A DNA stretch of 64,000 nucleotides, taken from IMG/VR virus record IMGVR_UViG_3300028388_003330, positions 16,203 through 80,202 of that record. One strand, written 5' to 3'. Within the stretch, counting starts at the first letter, position 1, and the number at the start of each line of letters is the position of its first letter. The notes under the pieces were generated by a model. The model was given only the letters and a program-made list of their open reading frames with translations. It had not been told where the DNA came from and did no database searches. This DNA comes from a virus. Positions 58,826 through 64,000 of the stretch are shown here, one piece after another. The position numbers were made by a program, and so were the translations under genes.

Positions 58826-58850
58826 TAAAACGGGGCTTCCTTGCCCCGTT
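58826..58850 (-). terminator. Intrinsic terminator after the 58,861-59,061 gene
   Basis: Minus strand: AACGGGGC, AAGGAA, GCCCCGTT followed by TTATT. Starts 11 nt after the stop codon of the gene. The following AT-rich palindrome (TTTTATTAAT/ATTAATAAAA) adds a second hairpin. Confidence 0.8.
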
Positions 58851-58860
58851 GTTTGTGTGA

Positions 58861-59061
58861 CTACCTCCAATCGTCCTTGTGGGGCTTGTCACGACGGCGC
58901 ATGGGCTCGACTTCCGGCATGTCCTCATACTGGTCGAAACCCAGATAATCCATCCATCCGGTACGAACTGGCTGGATCGTGATTTCTTCTGCGGGGAGTT
59001 CTTCCACCAGAACTGCGTCGGTCAGCAGTTGGTCGAATTCTTCGTTAATGCGGTTTTTCAT
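58861..59061 (-). CDS. Hypothetical protein, 66 aa
   Basis: Acidic N-terminal half, basic C-terminus (RRRDKPHKDDWR). No recognised family. AAGGAGAGCC precedes the ATG, ACTCACT lies 20 nt upstream, a shared promoter motif is at 59119-59147 and an intrinsic terminator follows, so it is a complete single-gene unit. Possibly an early host-takeover protein, by size and location only. Confidence 0.7.
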   Translation of the reverse strand: MKNRINEEFDQLLTDAVLVEELPAEEITIQPVRTGWMDYLGFDQYEDMPEVEPMRRRDKPHKDDWR

Positions 59062-59118
59062 TATGGCTCTCCTTACGGTCAGTGAGTGGTTGAAGCGCTA
59101 TCTCTAGCGTTCAATGAC

Positions 59119-59147
59119 AGTATGGAGCGCCCTATATGGGGTTTCTA
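59119..59147 (-). promoter_or_regulatory. Shared promoter-like motif, copy 1
   Basis: Minus strand: TAGAAA (59147-59142), 17 nt, CATACT (59124-59119). The same layout with similar spacer sequence occurs before two other genes (60297-60325, 61210-61238). The gap 59062-59258 also holds CCATGG at 59155 and 59200. Confidence 0.5.
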
Positions 59148-59258
59148 CAAAACCCCATGGCGTTTGAAAAAGCCCGTATTAGTTTTTACGAAGTAAAAAC
59201 CATGGGAACGCCGTATAAGATCCGGCTATAGGCCGGAATTGGAGAAACGTGGTCTGTT

Positions 59259-59489
59259 TTACATTACGTCTGCGGCGAACAATTCATGATTGTCCACCCA
59301 GCGTTGCCCCACTCTCGCAATACGCTCACGATCCCAGAACTCGCCGCTGAGTTCATACATGTCCGCTACTAACCATTCTCCCGAGAGATGGACATCATGC
59401 ATGAACAACACCAAACGCCAGTCAAAGCCAATGCGTTCAATGGCATACTTGCGGGGCGAGACATGTACACGATCTTGAAAATCCATCAT
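59259..59489 (-). CDS. Hypothetical protein, 76 aa
   Basis: Unrecognised. Alternating Arg/Asp/Trp-rich sequence ('YAIERIGFDWRLVLFMHDVHLSGEWLVADMYELSGEFWDRERIARVGQRW') suggests a small alpha/beta fold. CAGGAGAACCACC precedes the ATG at 59489. ACTCACT lies about 17 nt upstream. No strong terminator follows, only a TCCGGC/GCCGGA stem at about 59220-59237. Confidence 0.7.
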   Translation of the reverse strand: MMDFQDRVHVSPRKYAIERIGFDWRLVLFMHDVHLSGEWLVADMYELSGEFWDRERIARVGQRWVDNHELFAADVM

Positions 59490-59585
59490 GGTGGTTCTCC
59501 TGTGCAGTGAGTTAGCAAGTTAATTATCCGACACGCCCTGCGGCATGTCCGTGGGTTCAAAACAACCCCACGGCAAAGCGAAGCT

Positions 59586-59611
59586 CTGTAATCGTTTCTA
59601 AGCGCTTCCCA
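59586..59611. repeat. 26-bp exact direct repeat, copy 1
   Basis: CTGTAATCGTTTCTAAGCGC followed by TTCCCA, identical to 63103-63128. It contains the palindrome AAGCGCTT. It lies in the 303-bp gap 59490-59792, which also holds a CCATGG (59738) and the terminator of the next gene. Confidence 0.8.
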
Positions 59612-59752
59612 GAGTCAGTCAGTAGTGAGATAGCACTCCAGTTGAGAAAACGTCTGGTAGACGCTCTCAGCGTCTCTCAGCGCATTCCCCAGATCCAATC
59701 TTTGCTGCATTCCGGACTCCAGCAGGAAAATCCAGCCCCATGGCGCGTCAAA

Positions 59753-59783
59753 CAAACAAAAAACGCCCCAGCAAGTGGGGCGT
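59753..59783 (-). terminator. Intrinsic terminator after the 59,793-60,245 gene
   Basis: Minus strand: ACGCCCCA, CTTGC, TGGGGCGT followed by TTTTTGTTTG. Strong 8-bp stem and T-tract beginning 10 nt after the stop. Confidence 0.88.
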
Positions 59784-59792
59784 CGATGGCGA

Positions 59793-60245
59793 TCAGTAGA
59801 TGATCGGACAGGCGGGGTTTTCCAGGTTGTGGATGTTCTGCGGACACCCCGTCATGGAATCCATGAAAAACTGAAGGTGACTCAGTCGTGACTTACCGTT
59901 CTTGCGATCAAAAGCGGCTTGCAGCGTCCGCGCGTAATCCAGCGGCAGGTGGTCGAACATCACTTCGCGGATCTCATCCCCCATTCCGAACATTGCGTGG
60001 CGGTTGTCCTCGTCGCGGACATTCCACACGCGGTTCAGACACAATCCGCGATCTTTGACGGGATAGATGTCGTAACGGACGGTGGTGTAAACATCGTCGA
60101 TGTGATTCACCAGCGCGTCGAATTCGTTCATCACGCCGCGCATCCACGCGGCTTCGATGTCTGGGTCTTGGATGTCCATGTCTTCCTCAATGGCGCGCAT
60201 TTCGTCGATCAGCAGAAAAAGGCGATTCGTGAGATTCAGGTTCAT
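59793..60245 (-). CDS. Hypothetical protein, 150 aa
   Basis: The ATG at 60245 with CCGGAGATTGACC upstream; a TTG two codons earlier is rejected. Acidic, helical ('LLIDEMRAIEEDMDIQDPDIEAAWMRGVMNEFDALVNHIDDVYTTVRYD'), with a polar C-terminus containing two Cys. No recognised family. Stand-alone unit: shared promoter motif at 60297-60325, ACTCACT leader and strong terminator. Confidence 0.72.
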   Translation of the reverse strand: MNLNLTNRLFLLIDEMRAIEEDMDIQDPDIEAAWMRGVMNEFDALVNHIDDVYTTVRYDIYPVKDRGLCLNRVWNVRDEDNRHAMFGMGDEIREVMFDHLPLDYARTLQAAFDRKNGKSRLSHLQFFMDSMTGCPQNIHNLENPACPIIY

Positions 60246-60296
60246 GGTCAATCTCCGGTAGTGAGTGTGGTCGTCGGAAACGTTTCCGACAGATTC

Positions 60297-60325
60297 AGTA
60301 TGACGCAGCCCTTATGGCGTTTCTA
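60297..60325 (-). promoter_or_regulatory. Shared promoter-like motif, copy 2
   Basis: Minus strand: TAGAAA (60325-60320), 17 nt, CATACT (60302-60297), 52 nt before the 60245 start codon. Spacer 'CGCCATAAGGGCTGCGT' resembles copy 1. Confidence 0.5.
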
Positions 60326-60455
60326 TAAGCTTCCGGAGATTCCCATGGCCTCGCGCGCGCGGTTTTTTTCTTCTTTTTTTTAAAAAAATGGTTTTAGAAG
60401 GTTATTACTAGAGGAAGCGTCGGAGTTGCCCGTGTTTCCTTATAGAAAGCCATTA

Positions 60456-60485
60456 TTAGTATTATTAATTTATTAATAATACTAA
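60456..60485. repeat. 30-bp AT-rich palindrome
   Basis: TTAGTATTATTAAT (60456-60469), TT, ATTAATAATACTAA (60472-60485): perfect 14-bp arms. Flanked on both sides by TGCCCGTGTTTCCTTATA direct repeats (about 60427 and 60509). Located in the 350-bp gap 60252-60598, which otherwise holds CCATGG at 60343, 60531 and 60541 and a terminator. Confidence 0.75.
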
Positions 60486-60530
60486 AACCCCTTCGGAAAA
60501 CGAAAAACTGCCCGTGTTTCCTTATACAAG

Positions 60531-60546
60531 CCATGGGACGCCATGG
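60531..60546. promoter_or_regulatory. Paired CCATGG site 2
   Basis: CCATGGGACGCCATGG: two palindromes with a 10-bp start-to-start distance, as at sites 1 and 3. Lies just past the terminator of the upstream gene. Confidence 0.6.
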
Positions 60547-60561
60547 TGAATCCTCCGGAAT

Positions 60562-60588
60562 GAAAAAGCGGGGCTCGGAAGCCCCGCT
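60562..60588 (-). terminator. Intrinsic terminator after the 60,599-61,150 gene
   Basis: Minus strand: AGCGGGGC, TTCCGA, GCCCCGCT followed by TTTTC. Stem of 8 bp, T-tract, 10 nt after the stop codon. Confidence 0.88.
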
Positions 60589-60598
60589 GTGTGGATGA

Positions 60599-61150
60599 TT
60601 AGCTCTGGTAGAGCGACTTCAGATCAGCCAACGTCTTGTTTTCCGGGTCCAGACGCACCTCCCAGACGCCTTTTCCGATCTTGTTAACCTCGGAAGCGAT
60701 GCCCAGGAACTTGAACGCCGTCTTCATGTAGTTCGCTTGCGTTGGCGTCTGATGCTGCGCCTCGCGCTGCATGTCCATCGTCGTGAGGCGTTCCGCGTTC
60801 TTCGCCACGATGAACTGGATCACGGCGTCCAGTGCGCGGTCGGAGAGTTCCGATCCGTTTCCAACCGCCTCCAGGATCGCAACGGTGCGCTTCTTCAGCT
60901 CTCGGCTCTGCGATTCGATCTCCGAGGCTTTCGCTGCTCCCAACTGCTCCAGCGCGTACTTGATAGCGGCGTCGGACATCTCCGCCAGCTTCATGTCGAA
61001 GTTGGCGTGCGTGAGCTGGGTCTTCACGCGATCCTGCTCGCGCTTCGTGGCGTCCTCCGGAAGCGCCTGACGAATGGAATCCGCGCGATCCGCGCGCACA
61101 AGCGCCTCATCCTGAAAGTACGAGCGAAAGCCGGTCATGGATTTTTTCAT
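60599..61150 (-). CDS. Hypothetical helical protein, 183 aa
   Basis: Unrecognised, all-helical and highly charged ('RADSIRQALPEDATKREQDRVKTQLTHANFDMKLAEMSDAAIKYALEQLGAAKASEIESQSRELKKRTVAILEAV'), with a small C-terminal 'KIGKGVWEVRLDPENKTLADLKSLYQ'. CAGGAGATTCACC precedes the ATG. ACT-CACT-like leader 21 nt upstream, promoter motif at 61210-61238, terminator downstream. Likely an abundantly expressed cytosolic phage protein. Confidence 0.72.
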   Translation of the reverse strand: MKKSMTGFRSYFQDEALVRADRADSIRQALPEDATKREQDRVKTQLTHANFDMKLAEMSDAAIKYALEQLGAAKASEIESQSRELKKRTVAILEAVGNGSELSDRALDAVIQFIVAKNAERLTTMDMQREAQHQTPTQANYMKTAFKFLGIASEVNKIGKGVWEVRLDPENKTLADLKSLYQS

Positions 61151-61209
61151 GGTGAATCTCCTGTGTTGCCAGTGAATGTGTGCCTCGTCAGCAACGCGCT
61201 GACATCTAT

Positions 61210-61238
61210 AGTGTGGACGAGCGCCTGTGGTAAATCTA
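61210..61238 (-). promoter_or_regulatory. Shared promoter-like motif, copy 3
   Basis: Minus strand: TAGATT (61238-61233), 17 nt, CACACT (61215-61210). Less perfect than copies 1 and 2 but same spacing and a similar GGCGCTCGTC spacer end. The 350-bp gap 61151-61501 also holds CCATGG at 61301, 61325, 61338, 61429 and 61439. Confidence 0.45.
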
Positions 61239-61428
61239 CGTCACCAGTGAGTTACCGCCTGTTTCCCATTTTTGTCGTTTTCTGGGGAAAACCACGGCTC
61301 CCATGGGAATTCCCGCAGCGGTTCCCATGGCTTTTTCCCATGGTCATGCCGCCCGTTTCCCTCGCCTTATTAGGAGCCTCGCCGATTATCATAGGCCGAA
61401 CCATAGGGCCGTTTACCAAAGCCTTTCC

Positions 61429-61444
61429 CCATGGCACGCCATGG
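61429..61444. promoter_or_regulatory. Paired CCATGG site 3
   Basis: CCATGGCACGCCATGG with 10-bp start-to-start distance, preceded by AGCCTTTCC as at site 1. Just past the terminator of the 61502-61819 gene. Confidence 0.6.
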
Positions 61445-61457
61445 CAGAAAATTTTGC

Positions 61458-61482
61458 AAAAAAATGCCTGCAAAAGCAGGCA
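61458..61482 (-). terminator. Intrinsic terminator after the 61,502-61,819 gene
   Basis: Minus strand: TGCCTGC, TTTT, GCAGGCA followed by seven Ts. Located about 20 nt after the stop. Confidence 0.87.
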
Positions 61483-61501
61483 AAAACACTCACTCACCAG
61501 G

Positions 61502-61819
61502 TTAAAGTCCCATTAGCAATATCTTTTCCCCGTATGTTCGTAGATAGTTGGTGACTGTTCCGCAGCCTTCATCCCGTGCTCCATTGACTGTTCGTTGTGC
61601 AATTTGGTCAATGAGAGTCTCATCGGAATAAGGTGATTTTGCGTTTGATAGCCACATTCCACCGTTCTGATGCTTGATTACCAGTCGTACCGGAAAGCAG
61701 ATCCATTCAAATACCGTATCGTCCTGGCGAACATCCACATCGATATCCACCACTTCCGTACAGAGCATCCCAACTCCAGTCAATTGGGTGTCCGCCATAC
61801 TGATCATTACTCGCCTCAT
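61502..61819 (-). CDS. Hypothetical protein, 105 aa
   Basis: ATG at 61819 with GGAGGGAAAAA upstream. Strand-rich ('LTGVGMLCTEVVDIDVDVRQDDTVFEWICFPVRLVIKHQNGGMWLSNAKSPYSDETLIDQIAQ'), with a helical C-terminus. No recognised family. Followed by a strong terminator. The AT-rich leader has no clear promoter; candidates such as AATACT at about 61855 lack a good -35. Confidence 0.7.
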   Translation of the reverse strand: MRRVMISMADTQLTGVGMLCTEVVDIDVDVRQDDTVFEWICFPVRLVIKHQNGGMWLSNAKSPYSDETLIDQIAQRTVNGARDEGCGTVTNYLRTYGEKILLMGL

Positions 61820-62029
61820 TTTTTCCCTCCAGCGCGTTCACTTGCTTGAAATAAGTATTGATCAAATACAAAGGCAAATCAGCAACTTGCCATGGCTTAT
61901 AGGAAAAAATCAAAAAACGCCATATGCGTATTCGCCTGCGGCCGGAATTAGGGAAACCCCTATTTGCCATAGGCGAATTAACCCAAAAGCCTTGTTTTAT
62001 TCTCTCTCTGGTGTTCCGCCTCCCGCTTA

Positions 62030-62340
62030 CACTTGAGAGACTTGGTTACAGGCTTGGTTACAGGCTTGGTTACACTTGATTACTGCGGTTAAGAGGGTTT
62101 GATTACTTGGTTACACTTGGTTACTGCTCTTGAAGGACTTGGGAGACTTGGAAGGCTCTTCTCTTTGGTTTCTTCTCTTGGGAGACTTGATGGAGCTTAC
62201 TGGTTACTGCTCTTGAAGGACTTGGGAGCTTCTGAGGGCTTTTGTGTGGCTTTAACTGCTTCTTACTGGTTTCTTCTCTTTGATTTCTTCCTTGGTTTCT
62301 CCTTACCTCTCTCCTTACTTGATTCTTATTCCCTTGGTTG
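62030..62340. repeat. Low-complexity region with CTTGGTTAC and CTTGGGAG repeats
   Basis: About 300 bp dominated on the plus strand by T, G and C. CTTGGTTAC recurs about five times between 62030 and 62130, and 'GCTCTTGAAGGACTTGGGAG' appears twice (about 62125 and 62208). TTCTTCTCTTTG recurs near the end. No convincing gene exists in 61820-62425. A leucine-rich plus-strand frame here lacks a ribosome site. Possible binding array, origin-like DNA or non-coding RNA. Confidence 0.65.
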
Positions 62341-62386
62341 AATTATTTTGCTCATGACCGTGTGGTTCTGGACATTAGTCATTACA

Positions 62387-62418
62387 CGGTTCATTCCTTT
62401 GAACCGTTGTTTCTTCTG
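62387..62418 (+). terminator. Weak plus-strand terminator-like hairpin
   Basis: ACGGTTCA (62387-62394), TTCCTT, TGAACCGT (62401-62408), then TGTTTCTTCT. If functional it would end a plus-strand transcript of the low-complexity region. On the minus strand no U-tract follows, so it would not end the 62426-62734 gene. Confidence 0.35.
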
Positions 62419-62425
62419 GAAAATC

Positions 62426-62734
62426 TTATGCGGTAAGAATCACATCATTACCGTCTGCATCTGAGAAAACATCTGGGTAAAACTCGGTATCTTCTCCTTC
62501 CTCATACCGGTTCCTGATAACGGAGGTAACTCTTGCCAGAATGTCCAAATTGTAGGTACTCATCAGCAGATCGGCGTCCTTGTCCATTGCGATGTTCATG
62601 GCTCCGTTCTCATCAAATCCGTACCGGATAAGAACACTCTTCCCGTTCTCATCGCGTACTTGTACGGTGAAGAACTGATCATCCCATCCGCCAATGGTGG
62701 AATCGACTAAATCAACAGTAAGTGGTTGTTTCAT
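62426..62734 (-). CDS. Hypothetical acidic protein, 102 aa
   Basis: ACAGGAGAGCCTC precedes the ATG at 62734, the same ribosome-site style as neighbouring genes. Beta-rich and acidic ('WDDQFFTVQVRDENGKSVLIRYGFDENGAMNIAMDKDADLL'), ending 'FYPDVFSDADGNDVILTA'. No recognised family. DNA-mimic character is possible given the acidity but is speculative. Confidence 0.7.
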   Translation of the reverse strand: MKQPLTVDLVDSTIGGWDDQFFTVQVRDENGKSVLIRYGFDENGAMNIAMDKDADLLMSTYNLDILARVTSVIRNRYEEGEDTEFYPDVFSDADGNDVILTA

Positions 62735-62912
62735 GAGGCTCTCCTGTGTTTTCCTTGGAATTTCATTCTGTTCTTCTGCCTTTGGGGTATCAACAGTTTT
62801 GCTTGGAATGCCTTGGCGTTTTTTAAAAATAATTAATCCGCCGGAATAAGAAAAACTGGCTGATTACTCTTGGTGCAAAAACATTTATGCGTTGGTAAAT
62901 GCAAAGGTGATT

Positions 62913-63089
62913 TTAAGTTTCGTCATCAAGGGTTTTTGTGATTTGCTTTTTGGCGTTTTGACGGTCCTCTTTATGCGCGGCGTGTTTGAGTTGGCGCATT
63001 TCGTGGCGTTTCATGATCACCCATTTCCGCTCATGTTTGGCGATGTTGAGAGACTGATTGTGTCGGTGTTTCTGATAATCGGATTTCAT
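62913..63089 (-). CDS. Small basic protein, 58 aa
   Basis: The ATG at 63089 follows ACAGGAGTTCAACC, the leader style of this region. An in-frame ATG at 63218 would add 43 residues and has a second plausible ribosome site. The product is basic and His-rich (KSDYQKHRHNQSLNIAKHERKW...KRHEMRQLKHAAHKEDRQ), probably nucleic-acid binding. No family recognised. Confidence 0.55.
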   Translation of the reverse strand: MKSDYQKHRHNQSLNIAKHERKWVIMKRHEMRQLKHAAHKEDRQNAKKQITKTLDDET

Positions 63090-63102
63090 GTTGGTTGAAC
63101 TC

Positions 63103-63128
63103 CTGTAATCGTTTCTAAGCGCTTCCCA
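63103..63128. repeat. 26-bp exact direct repeat, copy 2
   Basis: Identical to 59586-59611. Here it lies in the leader immediately upstream of the ribosome site of the small basic gene. Confidence 0.8.
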
Positions 63129-63417
63129 TCTTGAAGTATATCCGGATGCTGCTTCGTTGAGATCGTCGCTGGGAGAGCTTCCTGTCGCTTCCTGTGAACT
63201 GTGCCGGAACGTCATCATTCCTCATTTCCTTCTGGAACGGGAGTAGCATTGTGTTTTTGGGTTTTGCGTGACGTTTCTTGATTGGTTTTGTGACTGTTTT
63301 TGAAGGTTTTGTGGGAAACTTATAGTTACCTAAGTGATTGATTTTGATTGGCTGTAGACGCTGCGTGAGGTTGTGGTTTCTATGTATAAGGATATTTTGG
63401 GAGAAGTTGACGGTTTG

Positions 63418-63690
63418 TTAATCAAATGTGAGGTGCAGAACGGCTTTGGATAACCAACCCTGTCCATTACGGAGAATGGGGACGTTGTTGGATTGAAGAA
63501 TGGTGGAAGCGTGGAATTCCTGGTGCTCACCTTCCTCTTTTCGTTGTTGGGTTCCGACGAGGTGATGGCGGGGGGATTTTTCGTTGGGGGAGGTTTCTTG
63601 CTTCTGAATCTGGTCACGAAGCCAGTTTTCGTCCTTACCGGACTGAACTAGCCAGTAATGGAGAGTTCGGTTGTAAGTGAAGTCACCCAT
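63418..63690 (-). CDS. Possible protein, 90 aa
   Basis: MGDFTYNRTLHYWLVQSGKDENWLRDQIQKQ is plausible as a helical start; the rest is polar. The ATG at 63690 has no Shine-Dalgarno but lies eight bases after TATACT, so a leaderless transcript is conceivable. The competing overlapping frame (63330-63617) is Ser/Thr/Pro-rich and looks non-coding. Low confidence. The 328 bp between 63090 and 63417 show nothing beyond the direct repeat. Confidence 0.4.
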   Translation of the reverse strand: MGDFTYNRTLHYWLVQSGKDENWLRDQIQKQETSPNEKSPRHHLVGTQQRKEEGEHQEFHASTILQSNNVPILRNGQGWLSKAVLHLTFD

Positions 63691-63712
63691 TACTGACTAG
63701 TATACGCCGGAA

Positions 63713-64000
63713 TTAGAAGGCTTGTGCGTTGATTCCGAGAGCGGAAGTCACCTTGTGGAGGCTTTTTCCAGTAGGTAGAACACGCCCCGTTTCCCAACGC
63801 CAAATTGCGGACATGGACACATCGGCGCGCTTTGCGAGCCGTTCGCGAGTCCAGTTCTTTTTCATCCGCGCCAGCAGAATTTGCTTACCAATTTCGTGAA
63901 TGTCGAAAGCGTTCTGGGGGTTGAAGATTTCGTTGGATTCACCGAACTCCAAATTGGTTTGCTGGGTAAGTTCCGCTGGGGTTTCGTCAATCTCCAGAAT
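63713..64000 (-). CDS. XRE-type helix-turn-helix regulator, N-terminus cut by window edge
   Basis: The frame is open to the window edge. The visible 95 residues include an acidic lead (ILEIDETPAELTQQTN) and a Cro/CI-type HTH: 'IGKQILLARMKKNWTRERLAKRADVSMSAIWRWETGRVLPTGKSLHKVTSAL'. This family binds operator palindromes as dimers. It is the only classical repressor-type protein in the region with the CCATGG palindromes. The true start lies outside the window; the in-frame TTG at 63952 is not convincing. Confidence 0.8.
   Translation of the reverse strand: MLEIDETPAELTQQTNLEFGESNEIFNPQNAFDIHEIGKQILLARMKKNWTRERLAKRADVSMSAIWRWETGRVLPTGKSLHKVTSALGINAQAF

Noticed and set aside
62099-62341. 80-codon leucine-rich plus-strand frame
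   Set aside because: Generated by CTTGG-type low-complexity repeats; non-ATG start and no Shine-Dalgarno.
63330-63617. 95-codon minus-strand frame
   Set aside because: Ser/Thr/Pro/Lys-rich product with no domain and no ribosome site; overlaps a slightly better frame at 63418-63690.

Overview
The window is about 64 kb of a tailed double-stranded DNA phage (Caudoviricetes) with a lambda-like siphovirus tail. The support is a continuous run of terminase, portal, scaffold, major capsid, neck, major tail, G/GT frameshift chaperone, tape measure and M-, L-, K- and J-like tail-tip genes, followed by accessory fibre genes and lysis genes. I see no integrase, repressor cassette or attachment site, so lysogeny is unsupported. 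The host cannot be named from the sequence. PhoH, a PAPS-type sulfotransferase and carbohydrate-binding-like fibre modules would fit an aquatic, perhaps marine, Gram-negative host, but that is inference. Both window edges cut through a gene, and no DNA polymerase or primase is present, so the genome continues outside.

Layout. (1) 1-18.9 kb, minus strand: distal late genes. These include phoH, a 1,266-aa repeat protein, beta-helix and lectin-like receptor-binding candidates, a compact lysis cassette (12.3-14.6 kb), a sulfotransferase and a metallophosphoesterase. Most neighbours overlap by 1-4 bases (TGATG, TAATG, ATGA), so they are probably translationally coupled. (2) 18.9-47.4 kb, minus strand: tail tip, tail, head and packaging genes, including a 4,554-aa J-like protein. 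(3) 47.4-50.5 kb, minus strand: a winged-helix protein, an ABC-ATPase/acetyltransferase fusion, two ParB-domain proteins and a small zinc-ribbon protein. A promoter followed immediately by a terminator separates this block from terS. (4) 50.6-57.6 kb, plus strand: a UvsW-like helicase, a Thr tRNA, a relocated paralogue of a fibre-block gene, and a chain of small coiled-coil proteins sharing a C-terminal 'DAERYRWL ... LD.AIDAA' signature. (5) 57.6-64 kb, minus strand: small unknown genes, several as single-gene units with their own terminator and promoter, separated by intergenic DNA with 16 CCATGG palindromes, a 10 x 17-bp tandem array and other repeats.

How it may work together. Late transcription probably starts at the strong promoter at 47,486-47,514 and must pass the leader terminator at 47,428-47,457 to reach terS and the roughly 47-kb late block, which implies antitermination. 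Further promoters before portal (45.45 kb) and capsid (42.98 kb) and stem-loops after the capsid and major tail genes would raise the output of abundant virion proteins. The 57.8-61.8 kb genes look like a small regulon under one regulator. The strongest candidates for undescribed biology are the CCATGG/iteron regulatory region, the ParB/zinc-ribbon/ParB/ABC-GNAT module, the coiled-coil paralogue chain, the FAM3/ILEI-like domain in the J protein, and the split Ig-like module in the fibre genes.
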